Assembly (NCBI RefSeq): GCF_900624995.1
Contig: NZ_UYXQ01000005.1
Location: forward strand, 124,001 to 188,000
Reading direction: 5' to 3'
DNA from: Pseudomonas antarctica
GTDB lineage: Bacteria > Pseudomonadota > Gammaproteobacteria > Pseudomonadales > Pseudomonadaceae
Length of the DNA stretch: 64,000 nt
Of this stretch, positions 1-10,104 are shown in pieces. How positions within the stretch are numbered: the first letter of the stretch is position 1; each line of letters starts with the position of its first letter. The translations under genes and the position numbers were made by a program. The notes under the pieces are model-generated. The model did not search any database. It was not told the DNA's origin and saw nothing but the letters and a program-made list of their open reading frames with translations.

Positions 1-69
1 TGCATCCACTGGTTATTCAAGCCCATCGGTTATCTCCTCGAAGCGGTCCTGCGGCCAGCGCAGGCGTAA
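1..69 (+). CDS. 3' end of an unidentified upstream gene (partial)
   Basis: An open frame enters from the left edge and stops with TAA at 67-69, giving the last 22 residues of a protein (…CIHWLFKPIGYLLEAVL…). The hydrophobic and aromatic content suggests a membrane-associated tail, but there is too little sequence to assign a family. The complete gene lies upstream of the window. Confidence 0.45.
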   Translation, partial: CIHWLFKPIGYLLEAVLRPAQA

Positions 70-299
70 CAATCGCGCAAGCCTATGCAATGCCAGGCTG
101 TGTCACAACCCATTACGGACGAATTGGCAGTAAACGCGGGACGGTCTGTCACGTTTCTTAGCAATAGTCCTTAATCCATTGTTAACGTACTGTGCATAAC
201 CTCTTGATCGTATTTCTCGATATTTCAAAGCGAAATTTTCCGCTTTAATTCGATAGGTAAATCGCTAGTCTTGGGCACAGTTCTTACGGGATTTGGGAC
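70..299. other. Intergenic region upstream of the cytochrome b561 gene
   Basis: This 230-bp stretch is AT-richer than its surroundings and should contain the promoter of the b561/yceI pair. I see no convincing -35/-10 pair with correct spacing, no strong inverted repeat and no additional gene. Confidence 0.4.
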
Positions 300-851
300 A
301 TGCAGCTACGTAATTCACCGGCTCGCTATGGTTGGGTCAGTATGGTTTTGCACTGGGGTGTTGCCCTGGTGGTGTTCGGTTTGTTCGCGTTGGGCCTGTG
401 GATGGTCGGTCTCGACTATTACAGCGCCTGGCGCAAAGACGCGCCTGACTTGCACAAGAGCATCGGCATCACGCTGTTCGCCATCATGCTGGTGCGCATT
501 GTCTGGCGCCTGGTCAGCCCGCCGCCGCCACCGCTGGCCAGTTACAGCCGCTTGACCCGTATGGGGGCTGCGTTTGGCCACGCTTTCCTTTATCTAGGGC
601 TGTTTGCCGTGATGATTGCCGGTTACCTGATTTCCACCGCAGACGGTGTTGGTATCCCGGTGTTTGGCCTGTTTGAGATTCCTGCCGTGGTTTCCGGGCT
701 ACCGGACCAGGCAGACACCGCCGGTGTGGTGCACCTGTACCTCGCCTGGGTGTTGGTGGTCTTCGCCGGTTTGCACGGCGTGGCTGCGCTGAAACACCAC
801 TTTATCGATCGTGATGTGACCCTGACGCGAATGCTGGGGCGCAAAGCCTGA
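300..851 (+). CDS. Cytochrome b561 family membrane protein
   Basis: A 183-residue integral membrane di-haem cytochrome b of the prokaryotic b561 (CybB/YceJ) family, expected to move electrons within the inner membrane. Four hydrophobic segments are visible. Conserved histidines typical of the haem ligands occur in the first helix (His18, in VLHWG), at His52 (DLHKS), in the third helix (GHAF) and near the C-terminus ([11 protein letters not shown]). The ATG at 300 opens the family-typical N-terminus. It is followed closely by the yceI-type gene, whose start lies 33 bp past this stop, so the two are probably co-transcribed as in E. coli yceJ-yceI. The physiological partner is unknown. Confidence 0.9.
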   Translation: MQLRNSPARYGWVSMVLHWGVALVVFGLFALGLWMVGLDYYSAWRKDAPDLHKSIGITLFAIMLVRIVWRLVSPPPPPLASYSRLTRMGAAFGHAFLYLGLFAVMIAGYLISTADGVGIPVFGLFEIPAVVSGLPDQADTAGVVHLYLAWVLVVFAGLHGVAALKHHFIDRDVTLTRMLGRKA

Positions 852-883
852 TGTTCAACCTCGACTCACAAGGAATACAAAGC

Positions 884-1480
884 ATGTTGAAAAAGACGCT
901 CGCCGCTCTTGCAATCGGTTCTGCTCTGCTGTCCGCAGGTTCAGCGATGGCCGCTGATTATGTTGTCGACAAAGAAGGTCAGCACGCCTTCGTTGACTTC
1001 AAGATCAGCCACTTGGGCTATAGCTTCATCACCGGTACTTTCAAGGACCTGGACGGCAAGTTCAGCTTCGACGCTGCCAAGCCTGAAGACAGCAAGATCG
1101 AATTCAACGTCCGTACCGCCAGCGTGTTCACCAACCACGCCGAACGTGACAAACATATCGCCAGCAAAGATTTCCTGGATGTTGGCAAGTTTGCCGATGC
1201 CAAGTTCGTCTCCACCAGTGTTAAAACCACCGGTAAAAATGCTGCTGGCCAAGTCACTGCCGACGTGACCGGCGACCTGACCTTTCACGGTGTGACCAAG
1301 CCGATCGTCGTTAAGGCCACCTTCCTGGGTGAAGGCAAGGACCCATGGGGCGGTTACCGTGCTGGCTTTGAAGGCACCACGAGCTTCAACCGCCAGGACT
1401 TCGGCAAGCAGATGGACCTGGGCCCAGCGTCCAACACGGTTGAGCTGTACGTGACGTTTGAAGGTGTGAAAGCGAAGTAA
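884..1480 (+). CDS. YceI family periplasmic lipid-binding protein
   Basis: A 198-residue exported protein of the YceI family, a lipocalin-like beta barrel that binds isoprenoid chains. Residues 1-23 form a clear signal peptide ([13 protein letters not shown]… ending AMA|AD). The mature part has family signatures such as [15 protein letters not shown] and [10 protein letters not shown] chose the ATG at 884 because it is preceded by an AAGGAA ribosome-binding site and starts exactly at the signal peptide. A start at 851 would overlap the upstream stop and add 11 unlikely residues. It pairs with the cytochrome b561 gene, which suggests handling of a quinone-like lipid, but that role is inferred. 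Confidence 0.93.
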   Translation: MLKKTLAALAIGSALLSAGSAMAADYVVDKEGQHAFVDFKISHLGYSFITGTFKDLDGKFSFDAAKPEDSKIEFNVRTASVFTNHAERDKHIASKDFLDVGKFADAKFVSTSVKTTGKNAAGQVTADVTGDLTFHGVTKPIVVKATFLGEGKDPWGGYRAGFEGTTSFNRQDFGKQMDLGPASNTVELYVTFEGVKAK

Positions 1481-1501
1481 TTATTTCGCGCTTCAAATCA
1501 A

Positions 1502-1527
1502 GACGCCGGCCTCAGGGTCGGCGTTTT
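1502..1527 (+). terminator. Rho-independent terminator after yceI-type gene
   Basis: GACGCCGGCC and the downstream GGTCGGCGTT can pair around a short TCAG-type loop, followed by TTTT. It lies 22 bp after the stop and before the convergent LysR gene. Confidence 0.6.
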
Positions 1528-1540
1528 GCTGTCTGCCGGT

Positions 1541-2425
1541 TTATAAGCTGTCCTGATAGATCACGACTTGCGCTTTGAGCCAGCTGTGCAACGAGGTGAG
1601 TTGCGCTGAGTGTTTACTGCCGGCCGGCCAGACCAGAAAGTAGCGTGAAGAGTGAGTCGGCTCGATGTCGGTGAGTTTGACCAAGTCCCCACGTTGGATC
1701 AGCGAGTGGGCAATCGAGCGACGGGTCAGCGCGACGCCATACCCCAGCCTGACGGCTTCGAGCATCAACGTCGAGTCGGTGAACTCCAGCGAGGCTTGAG
1801 GGCGTTGTTCTTCCACGCCCGCTGCGCCGAGCCAGATCGGCCAGCTTTCACTGGCGTGCAGCAGCGGCTGCTCCAGGATAGCTTGCGGCGTGTCGGGCAG
1901 AACGCCGTGATTGAAATCGCGTGCGGCAACCACCAGTAATGAGTCGCCCATCAGCGTTTCGCAATGCACATCGGGCCATTGGCCATGGCCGAAACGGATA
2001 GCGCAATCGAGCGCGCCCTGCTCGAAGCTGGCGAACTCCATGCTCGACTCCAATCTCAGGTGCAGCTCCGGATGGTCGCGCCTGAAATCATGCAAGCGCG
2101 GCAGTAACCAGTGCATGGCATAGGAGGGCAGCACCGAAACGGTGAGTTGCGGGTGCTTGGTTTTCGCCATGAGTTTTTCCGTGACGCTTGCCATCTCGCC
2201 CAGGGCCTGCCGGATCTGATAGGCATACACACGGCCCTCATCGGTCAGCATCAAGGAGCGTTTGTTGCGCATCACCAACGCGATGCCCAAATACTCTTCA
2301 AGTGCCCGAATCTGGTGGCTGACGGCACTGTGGGTGACGTGCAATTCCAGGGCGGCCAGGTTCACCTTGCCCAGCCGGGCCAGTGCTTCGAAGGCACGTA
2401 ATGCGGCGAGAGGAGGGAGTTTCAA
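1541..2425 (-). CDS. LysR-family transcriptional regulator, GcvA-like
   Basis: A 294-residue LysR regulator. The N-terminal winged HTH (residues about 1-65, LPPLAALRAFEALAR and VTHSAVSHQIRALE) is of the GcvA subtype, followed by a periplasmic-binding-like effector domain (about 90-294). The start is a TTG at 2423-2425, spaced about seven bases from an AAGGA site; no ATG gives the conserved beginning. It is divergent from the NTF2-like gene at 2551, and the 126-bp gap holds a 20-bp palindrome, so that gene is its best candidate target besides itself. The effector is not predictable. Confidence 0.88.
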   Translation of the reverse strand: MKLPPLAALRAFEALARLGKVNLAALELHVTHSAVSHQIRALEEYLGIALVMRNKRSLMLTDEGRVYAYQIRQALGEMASVTEKLMAKTKHPQLTVSVLPSYAMHWLLPRLHDFRRDHPELHLRLESSMEFASFEQGALDCAIRFGHGQWPDVHCETLMGDSLLVVAARDFNHGVLPDTPQAILEQPLLHASESWPIWLGAAGVEEQRPQASLEFTDSTLMLEAVRLGYGVALTRRSIAHSLIQRGDLVKLTDIEPTHSSRYFLVWPAGSKHSAQLTSLHSWLKAQVVIYQDSL

Positions 2426-2501
2426 TGTGAATTCCTTTCACAAAAAAGACTAATAATAGCCGCTATACGTGAAATGAGTGCGCTACTGATAATGAGCGAC
2501 C

Positions 2502-2521
2502 CGTTATTTAGTTAAATAACG
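2502..2521. promoter_or_regulatory. Palindrome between divergent LysR and NTF2-like genes
   Basis: C-GTTATTT, AGTT and AAATAAC-G form a perfect inverted repeat with 8-bp arms. It contains T-N11-A spacing typical of LysR boxes and sits 30 bp before the GTG of the NTF2-like gene. It is a plausible operator for the neighbouring regulator. Confidence 0.5.
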
Positions 2522-2550
2522 CCATGCTGAACAGTCGGGAGTTGTGAGTC

Positions 2551-2919
2551 GTGATAGACGAAATTCAAGCGTTTCTGAAAGACTACTTTAATGTGTTGCA
2601 AACGCAGGACTTAAACAAGTTCGACCAAGTCTTTCACCGTGGCTGTGTCCTGTATAGCGCGCAGAATGCGGACGTGGTGGTTCGACCTTTCGCCGAGTAT
2701 CGGACCATGGTTCAAGGCCGAAAATCGCCCCAGGAAGGCGGTTTTCCACAACTTGATGAAGTGCTGATGATTGACGTGATGTCCTCGGAAATGGCCATCG
2801 TGAAAGTGCGGTTGCGCTTGTTTAATAATGTAATGGTCGATTATTTGAATCTGATGAAAGTCGAGGGTCGCTGGATGATCTTCGCCAAACTCTTTCACAA
2901 GGCCGGTGAAGTGTCGTAA
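2551..2919 (+). CDS. NTF2-like (SnoaL/lumazine-binding type) protein
   Basis: A 122-residue cytosolic protein with the alpha+beta cone fold pattern of the NTF2-like superfamily (putative lumazine-binding or SnoaL-like group). It has an N-terminal helix (IQAFLKDYFNVLQTQDL), a central FAEYRTMVQGRKSP segment, and a terminal strand pattern (VEGRWMIFAKLFHKA). The start is GTG at 2551 with GGGAG nine bases upstream. Members include small enzymes and ligand binders, so no reaction can be assigned. It is divergent from the LysR regulator and followed by a strong terminator, so it is probably monocistronic. Confidence 0.8.
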   Translation: MIDEIQAFLKDYFNVLQTQDLNKFDQVFHRGCVLYSAQNADVVVRPFAEYRTMVQGRKSPQEGGFPQLDEVLMIDVMSSEMAIVKVRLRLFNNVMVDYLNLMKVEGRWMIFAKLFHKAGEVS

Positions 2920-2941
2920 CAATGTGCCAGGCGCCAGATGC

Positions 2942-2975
2942 AAAAACGCCCCGAACAGTCGGGGCGTTTTTTTTT
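2942..2975. terminator. Bidirectional rho-independent terminator
   Basis: AAAAACGCCCCGA and TCGGGGCGTTTTT form a perfect 13-bp stem with loop ACAG, followed by a T run to 2975; the complement has A-flanks, so it works in both directions. It separates the convergent NTF2-like gene and rhlE. Confidence 0.9.
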
Positions 2976-2987
2976 ACCGTTTAAAAC

Positions 2988-4883
2988 TCAGCGGTTGCGG
3001 GTCAGCAGCGCTGGTTTTTCACCACGAGGGCGGCCTGGCAACTGATCCAGCTGCTCAGGTGTCGGAAAGCGGTCAGCTTTCGACTCCTTGTGGATGATCT
3101 TCGGCGCAGGGCCTCCGCGCGGGTTTTGCACGGCGGGCTCGGACGAGCGTGGCTGATCGTCACGGGCCGGGCGGCGGTTGTTGTTGCTGCGCGAGTCTTC
3201 GCGACGCGCCTGGCCGTCACGCGGTGCGCCATTGCGCGGGCCGCTGCGTTTGGCCGGTGGCGTGCCGGTGGTGCCGCCGCTGCTGTTGCGCGGGCCGTTC
3301 TGACGACCGCCCTGTGGCTGGCCGCCACGTGGCGCGCTGCTACCGGCGCCTGCGCCCTGTGACGGAGCACCTGGGCGACGGCCACGGCCCTGGGCCGGTT
3401 TGGCCTGGGGCACGTAGTCAACGCGGTTACCGAAGTTATCCACGTCGTCGTCGAGGAACTCGTCCGGTGCACGGTCGGCGGCGGCGCGTGGTGGCTGGCT
3501 CGGCTGGCGCTGTTCGCGGGCCGGGGTGCCTTCACGGGGCTTTTGCTCACGGGCTGGGCGTTCGCCACGGCCATTGGTAGGCGCTTTTTCCTTGCCGCCT
3601 TTGTCTTTGCCCTTATCGCGACGACCACCGCCGCCACCGCCGCCGTTCGGGCCATCGCCCTTCGGACCGCGTGGGTTGCGTGGGTTGCGCACATCCGGAC
3701 GCTCGCGCACTTCAGGCTTCTCTGCCTCAACGGCGCTTGAGTCGAAGCCCATCAGGTCGCCGTCAGCGATTTTCTGCTTGGTCATGCGCTCGATGCTTTT
3801 CAGCAGTTTTTCTTCATCCGGAGCGACCAGGGAAATGGCCTCGCCCGAACGACCGGCCCGGCCGGTACGGCCGATACGGTGCACATAGTCTTCGTCGACG
3901 TTTGGCAGCTCGAAGTTGACCACGTGCGGCAGTTGGTCGATATCCAGGCCGCGGGCGGCGATATCGGTGGCGACCAGGATGCGCACTTCACCGGCCTTGA
4001 AATCGGCCAGGGCTTTAGTGCGCGCGTTCTGGCTCTTGTTGCCGTGGATGGCGACGGCGGTGAGGCCGTGCTTGTCCAGGTACTCGGCCAGGCGGTTGGC
4101 GCCGTGCTTGGTACGGGTGAACACCAGCACCTGTTCCCACGCGCCGGCGGTGATCAGGTGCGCCAGCAGCGAACGCTTGTGGCTGGCGGCCAGGCGGAAT
4201 ACACGCTGCTCGATACGCTCAACCGTGGTGTTCGGCGGCGTGACTTCAATGCGTTCCGGGTTGTGCAACAACTTGCCCGCCAACGCGGTGATGTCGTTGG
4301 AGAACGTAGCCGAGAACAGCAGGTTCTGGCGTTTGGCCGGCAGGCGCGCGAGGACCTTCTTCACGTCATGGACAAAGCCCATGTCGAGCATGCGGTCGGC
4401 TTCGTCCAGCACGAGGATTTCCACGTGGGACAAGTCAACGCTGCCTTGGCCACACAGATCGAGCAAACGACCCGGGCAGGCGACCAGCACGTCAACACCG
4501 CGGGACATGGCCTGAACCTGTGGGTTCATGCCGACGCCGCCGAAGATGCAGGCGCTGACGAACTTCAAGTCGCGGGCATACAGCTTGAAGCTGTCGTGCA
4601 CTTGGGCGGCGAGTTCGCGGGTTGGGGTCAGGACCAGTACGCGCGGTTGGCGCGGGCCGTGACGCTGGGATTTGTCCGGGTGACCGTTGGGGAACAACCG
4701 CTCCAGAATCGGGAGGGCGAAACCACCGGTTTTACCAGTACCTGTCTGAGCCGCAACCATCAGGTCGCGACCTTGCAACACGGCGGGAATGGCCCGCTGT
4801 TGCACCGGAGTAGGCTCGGTATAGCCCGCTGCCTCGATGGCGCGGACTAAAGCCTCGGAGAGACCGAGGGAAGCAAAGGACAT
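2988..4883 (-). CDS. rhlE: DEAD-box ATP-dependent RNA helicase, RhlE type
   Basis: A 631-residue DEAD-box helicase that unwinds short RNA duplexes during ribosome assembly and RNA decay. In order: Q motif ([14 protein letters not shown]), Walker [19 protein letters not shown] (usually TPGR), DEAD (VLDEADRM), [14 protein letters not shown] and HRIGRTGR, within about 380 residues. A long Arg/Gly/Pro-rich low-complexity tail of about 250 residues follows, typical of Pseudomonas RhlE proteins and probably RNA-binding. The start at 4883 gives the conserved [12 protein letters not shown]; a start further upstream adds 11 non-conserved residues. A leader of about 200 nt precedes it. Confidence 0.93.
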   Translation of the reverse strand: MSFASLGLSEALVRAIEAAGYTEPTPVQQRAIPAVLQGRDLMVAAQTGTGKTGGFALPILERLFPNGHPDKSQRHGPRQPRVLVLTPTRELAAQVHDSFKLYARDLKFVSACIFGGVGMNPQVQAMSRGVDVLVACPGRLLDLCGQGSVDLSHVEILVLDEADRMLDMGFVHDVKKVLARLPAKRQNLLFSATFSNDITALAGKLLHNPERIEVTPPNTTVERIEQRVFRLAASHKRSLLAHLITAGAWEQVLVFTRTKHGANRLAEYLDKHGLTAVAIHGNKSQNARTKALADFKAGEVRILVATDIAARGLDIDQLPHVVNFELPNVDEDYVHRIGRTGRAGRSGEAISLVAPDEEKLLKSIERMTKQKIADGDLMGFDSSAVEAEKPEVRERPDVRNPRNPRGPKGDGPNGGGGGGGRRDKGKDKGGKEKAPTNGRGERPAREQKPREGTPAREQRQPSQPPRAAADRAPDEFLDDDVDNFGNRVDYVPQAKPAQGRGRRPGAPSQGAGAGSSAPRGGQPQGGRQNGPRNSSGGTTGTPPAKRSGPRNGAPRDGQARREDSRSNNNRRPARDDQPRSSEPAVQNPRGGPAPKIIHKESKADRFPTPEQLDQLPGRPRGEKPALLTRNR

Positions 4884-5096
4884 GAGTAATCCTGTTTTAG
4901 TTAGGGCTTGGCCCAAAGGGATAATCTTGCCGGGCGTGAATGGCGCTTAGGGGAGCGCAACCCCGTCCGGTCCTGCTGCGTCTGGCGGGCACTCCACTGG
5001 CTCGCGCGGGGCTGAAAGCTGCGCAGTAGCTAGGTTGGGTGCCTTTTTCAAGACCTCAGCGGCCGGGCGTGAGCCTGGCGGAAAGGCCGGAGTATA
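4884..5096 (-). promoter_or_regulatory. Long structured 5' leader of rhlE with extended -10 promoter
   Basis: Reading the minus strand, an extended -10 (TG-T-TATACT, 5091-5096) starts a leader of about 200 nt. The leader can form nested helices: GGCAC with GTGCC, then ACTG with CAGT, then GCGC with GCGC. Next come two mutually exclusive hairpins near 4955-4985 (GGGG/CCCC versus GCGCT/AGCGC), and a GGGC/GCCC hairpin just before the AGGA ribosome-binding site. I do not recognise a known RNA family. Cold-shock or autoregulatory control would fit a helicase gene, but this is inference. Confidence 0.4.
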
Positions 5097-5105
5097 ACAG
5101 AGCAA

Positions 5106-5897
5106 TCACGGCGCGCTGCTTTCCTGCTGCTCAACGGTGTGTTCAGAAGCCGTAATAGCCTGGATTCCACCGTATTTGGCGCTCAAGGCGGCATACGCCG
5201 GCTCTTGTTTGAAGCGCTTGAGCTCGGCGGCGAAGCGCTGCACCAGCAGGTCCATGCCGGCGCCACGGCGTACGGCGAGAAATTGCGGCTGGCGGCTGAT
5301 CACGATTGGCGCCTGGCTGACCTTGCCTTCCAGGCCCATGGCCTTGATCACATGCTGGCCGACCCGGCGGTCTGTGATCACCAGATCGACACGCCCCAGC
5401 GACAGTTTGCCGAAGTTGGCCTCATGGCTGGGCGCCGGCTCGCGGTTGAACAGGGTGGAGTCGCTGAAGGTGTCGCCGTAGAGGTAGCCCGGCGAATTGC
5501 CGACGGTCAGCCCGCGCAGGTCGTCGAGGGTTTCGGCCGGGTGAGGGCGGTCGTTGGCGTAGAACAGTACGAACTCGACGTTCGACAGCGGCTCGCTGGG
5601 GTAAAGCAGCAGGGCGTCGCGCTCATGGCTGTGGAAAATGTCCAGCGCGCCATCGGCGTGGCCTTGCTCAAGCATGGCCAGGCAGCGTTTCCAGGGCAGG
5701 AATTGCCATTCTACGTCCACGCCCAGGCGCTGGAACACGATCACCGTGGTTTCATAATCCAGACCGCGCATGCTGCCGTTATCGTCGTATACATAAGGTG
5801 CCCAGGGCTCGGTGACAATGCGCAGTTTCTCGCCGTAAGCGGTGAGGCTCAGGCAAGTAAAAAACACAGCGGTCAACAGCTTGAGAATGACGGGCAT
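5106..5897 (-). CDS. Periplasmic substrate-binding protein (amino-acid type)
   Basis: A 263-residue exported solute-binding protein of the bacterial extracellular family 3. Residues 1-22 are a signal peptide (LLTAVFFTCLSLTAYG|EK). The mature start KLRIVTEPWAPYVYDDNG and the segments MRGLDYETTVIVFQRLG and LPWKRCLAMLEQG are typical of this fold. There is no permease or ATPase gene beside it, so it is either an orphan binder or a sensor-like protein. A second orphan of the same broad type lies at 36287-37024. The ligand is unknown. Confidence 0.82.
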   Translation of the reverse strand: MPVILKLLTAVFFTCLSLTAYGEKLRIVTEPWAPYVYDDNGSMRGLDYETTVIVFQRLGVDVEWQFLPWKRCLAMLEQGHADGALDIFHSHERDALLLYPSEPLSNVEFVLFYANDRPHPAETLDDLRGLTVGNSPGYLYGDTFSDSTLFNREPAPSHEANFGKLSLGRVDLVITDRRVGQHVIKAMGLEGKVSQAPIVISRQPQFLAVRRGAGMDLLVQRFAAELKRFKQEPAYAALSAKYGGIQAITASEHTVEQQESSAP

Positions 5898-5973
5898 ACC
5901 CTGAGGTTACGACGCTCGTGCGCTAAAGAGAAGCTCTGGCGCGAGCATTTGCGGGCGAGTTGATGTGGCGCAT

Positions 5974-6010
5974 ATAAAACCAAAAGGCCTTCGTATTAAC
6001 GAAGGCCTTT
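5974..6010 (-). terminator. Rho-independent terminator of metF
   Basis: AAAGGCCTTCG (5983-5993) and CGAAGGCCTTT (6000-6010) form an 11-bp stem with a six-base loop. On the minus strand the stem is followed by a T-rich stretch. It lies 18 bp after the metF stop. Confidence 0.85.
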
Positions 6011-6027
6011 GAGTAACGGAGCAAGCC

Positions 6028-6873
6028 TTAGCGTGGCAGCTTGAGGTTGTTCCAGATGGCCAGGCTAGGCTCGGCCTGGTTCAGGGTGTAGAAGTGCAAC
6101 CCTGGCGCGCCACCTTGCAGCAGTTGTTCACACATCTGGCTGATAACCTGCTCGCCGAATGCCTGGATGCTCTTGACGTCATCGCCATAGGCTTCCAGTT
6201 GCTTGCGCACCCAGCGTGGGATTTCAGCGCCGCAAGCGTCAGAGAAACGCGCCAGCTTGCTGTAGTTGGTGATCGGCATGATGCCCGGCACGATCGGGAT
6301 GTTGACGCCCATCGCCCGTACACGCTCGACAAAGTAGAAGTAGCTGTCGGCGTTGAAGAAGTACTGGGTGATCGCGCTGTCGGCACCGGCGTTAGCCTTG
6401 CGCACGAAGTTTTGCAGATCGTCTTCGAAATTACGTGCCTGAGGGTGCATCTCCGGGTAAGCCGCCACCTCGATATGGAAGTGATCGCCGCTTTCTTCAC
6501 GGATGAAGCTCACCAGGTCATTGGCGTAGCGCAGCTCACCGCTGGCCATGCCCATGCCGGACGGCAGGTCACCGCGCAGGGCGACGATGCGCTTGATGCC
6601 GGCTTGTTTGTATTGGGTCAGCAGGCTGCGCAGGTCAGCCTTGCTGTCGCCCACGCACGACAGGTGCGGAGCGGCGGGAACTTTGACTTCGCTTTCCAGC
6701 TGCAACACGGTGTTGATCGTGCGGTCACGGGTCGAGCCGCCGGCGCCGTAGGTGCACGAGAAGAAGTCGGGGTTGTAGCTGGCCAACTGCTTGGCTGTCG
6801 CCATCAGTTTTTCATGCCCAGCATCGGTCTTGGTCGGGAAGAACTCGAAGCTGTAGCGACGGTCTTGGGACAT
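6028..6873 (-). CDS. metF: 5,10-methylenetetrahydrofolate reductase
   Basis: A 281-residue FAD enzyme that reduces methylene-THF to methyl-THF, the methyl donor for methionine synthesis. The family start (RRYSFEFFPTKTD), GAGGSTRDRT, the VALRGDLPSGMG loop and the AAYPEMHPQA segment are all present; the barrel covers the whole length. An AGG site lies seven bases upstream of the ATG. It sits downstream of ahcY on the same strand, separated by the ahcY terminator, so both belong to the methionine/SAM cycle but may be transcribed separately. Confidence 0.96.
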   Translation of the reverse strand: MSQDRRYSFEFFPTKTDAGHEKLMATAKQLASYNPDFFSCTYGAGGSTRDRTINTVLQLESEVKVPAAPHLSCVGDSKADLRSLLTQYKQAGIKRIVALRGDLPSGMGMASGELRYANDLVSFIREESGDHFHIEVAAYPEMHPQARNFEDDLQNFVRKANAGADSAITQYFFNADSYFYFVERVRAMGVNIPIVPGIMPITNYSKLARFSDACGAEIPRWVRKQLEAYGDDVKSIQAFGEQVISQMCEQLLQGGAPGLHFYTLNQAEPSLAIWNNLKLPR

Positions 6874-6926
6874 GGTCGTACCTATGGAAACTCATCAAGC
6901 CAGAAGATGTACACCGTCAATGCCAC

Positions 6927-6955
6927 AAAAGCCCGCTCCCACAGAGAGAGCGGGC
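6927..6955 (-). terminator. Rho-independent terminator of ahcY
   Basis: On the minus strand GCCCGCTC and GAGCGGGC (6931-6938 with 6948-6955) form an 8-bp stem, followed by TTTT. The stem resembles half a REP element, so a REP unit may have been recruited as terminator. Confidence 0.7.
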
Positions 6956-6965
6956 AGCAGGCATA

Positions 6966-8580
<1,615 letters not shown>

Positions 8581-8699
8581 GCCTTTCTGTCGGGCATATG
8601 AAGATCGCTCATGGGTTTGATAGGCAATGGCTCATAGAGCTTGGGCCTGGGCTCTGCCATGATGTTGCCCATCATTTCGCAACACGCTTTGGAGTGACC

Positions 8700-9104
8700 A
8701 TGAACTTCCACACCCGCAAATGGGTAAAGCCCGAAGACCTCAACCCCAACGGCACCCTGTTCGGCGGCAGCTTGCTGCGCTGGATCGATGAAGAAGCGGC
8801 CATCTACGCGATTGTTCAATTGGGCAACCAGCGTGTGGTCACCAAGTACATCTCTGAAATCAACTTCGTCAGCGCCTCGCGCCAGGGCGATATCATCGAG
8901 CTGGGCATCACCGCTACCGAGTTCGGCCGCACCTCGATCACACTGACCTGTGAAGTGCGCAACAAGATCACCCGCAAAAGCATCCTGACCGTGGAAAAGA
9001 TGGTCTTCGTCAACCTCGGTGATGACGGCTTGCCAGCGCCCCACGGCCGTACCGAGATCAAGTACGTGAAAGACCAGTTTCAAGAAGACGGCATCAAAGA
9101 CTAA
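8700..9104 (+). CDS. Acyl-CoA thioesterase, YciA-type hotdog protein
   Basis: A 134-residue hotdog-fold acyl-CoA thioesterase. The active-site region NPNGTLFGGSLLRWIDEEAAIYA is the usual PNGTxFGG…D signature of YciA-like enzymes, followed by YISEINFVSASRQGDIIEL. The ATG at 8700 has GGAG six bases upstream; the longer frame from 8598 has no ribosome-binding site or conserved residues. It is divergent from ahcY and just upstream of an FNT channel gene. Substrate chain length cannot be told from sequence. Confidence 0.9.
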   Translation: MNFHTRKWVKPEDLNPNGTLFGGSLLRWIDEEAAIYAIVQLGNQRVVTKYISEINFVSASRQGDIIELGITATEFGRTSITLTCEVRNKITRKSILTVEKMVFVNLGDDGLPAPHGRTEIKYVKDQFQEDGIKD

Positions 9105-9180
9105 TCGTGTGGCGGGCCAGTGAACGCTCTTGATGGGCGACAGGTCGTACCTGAACAACACCCCCGTTCAGGTATGCCCC

Positions 9181-10062
9181 ATGGCCACGCAAGAAGATGG
9201 CAAGACCCCCAACTTGTCGCAGGAAGAGCAACACGACGTCGACAAGAACCAGCCGCCTCGCGCGGCAGTGCTGCATGAAATTATCCGCACCCAGGGTGAT
9301 CAGGAACTGGAGCGCACCGTAGCGGCGTTATGGTGGTCGGCGCTGGCCGCCGGGCTGACCATGGGCCTGTCGTTGATGGGCATGGGCCTGCTCAATTCGC
9401 GGCTACCGGACGGCGAAGGGTTCAAAGTGATCGCCAGCTTCGGTTACTGCGCGGGTTTCCTGGCGGTGATCCTCGCCCGTCAGCAGTTGTTTACCGAAAA
9501 CACCCTGACGGCAGTGCTGCCGGTAATGAGCAAGCCGACCCTGAGCAATGCCGGGCGATTGCTGCGGTTGTGGACCGTGGTGCTGGTGGGCAACCTGTGC
9601 GGCACCTTGCTGGTGGCGTATGTGATGCTGCATTTGCCGATCTTCGACACCAAGACCGACATGGCCTTCCTCGAAATCGGCCGAAAAGTCATGGAAAACG
9701 ACCCCGGCCAGATGTTCGCCAAGGGCATCATTTCCGGTTGGATGATCGCCACCATGGTGTGGATGATCCCGTCCATGGAAAGCGCAAAAATGTTCATCAT
9801 CGTCCTGATCACCTACCTGATGGCGCTGGGGGATTTCACCCACATCGTCGTCGGCTCGGCAGAAGTCTCCTACCTGGTGTTTGCCGGCGAACTGCCGTGG
9901 AAGGACTTCTGGCTAGTGTTCGCCGGGCCGACCCTGGCGGGCAATATCATCGGCGGCAGTTTTATCTTTGCGCTGATCAGCCATGCGCAGATTCGCAGCG
10001 AAAGCAGCTTGTCGGGTGAGCCGGCAGATCCGCGTCATCCGCACGATAAAGAAACAAGGTGA
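9181..10062 (+). CDS. Formate/nitrite transporter family protein, YfdC-like
   Basis: About 293 residues with a polar N-terminal extension (about 50 residues) followed by six membrane segments of the FNT family, which form pentameric channels for small monovalent anions. Characteristic segments are WWSALAAGLTMGLSLMGMGLL, the LARQQLFTENTLTAVLPV loop, and the VFAGPTLAGNIIGG helix end. The length and polar extension match the YfdC subgroup, not the FocA formate channels. ATG 9181 is chosen, although no strong ribosome-binding site is visible; starts at 9130-9133 are possible. A small hairpin (CCTGAAC/GTTCAGG) covers 9149-9172. Confidence 0.85.
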   Translation: MATQEDGKTPNLSQEEQHDVDKNQPPRAAVLHEIIRTQGDQELERTVAALWWSALAAGLTMGLSLMGMGLLNSRLPDGEGFKVIASFGYCAGFLAVILARQQLFTENTLTAVLPVMSKPTLSNAGRLLRLWTVVLVGNLCGTLLVAYVMLHLPIFDTKTDMAFLEIGRKVMENDPGQMFAKGIISGWMIATMVWMIPSMESAKMFIIVLITYLMALGDFTHIVVGSAEVSYLVFAGELPWKDFWLVFAGPTLAGNIIGGSFIFALISHAQIRSESSLSGEPADPRHPHDKETR

Positions 10063-10067
10063 TATCG

Positions 10068-10098
10068 CCCGCAAAGGTTGATGGCGTGCCTTTGCGGG
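10068..10098. terminator. Hairpin between convergent FNT and symporter genes
   Basis: CCCGCAAAGG and CCTTTGCGGG form a perfect 10-bp stem with an 11-base loop in the 42-bp convergent gap. There is no strong T run, so it may be a weak or factor-assisted terminator. Confidence 0.45.
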
Positions 10099-10104
10099 GA
10101 GGTT

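Noticed and set aside
4917..5096. rhlE leader considered as signal recognition particle RNA or another known RNA
   Set aside because: A short AGCAGGACCGGA-like stretch recalls the SRP loop, but the essential GGAAGG-AGCA arrangement and length do not match.
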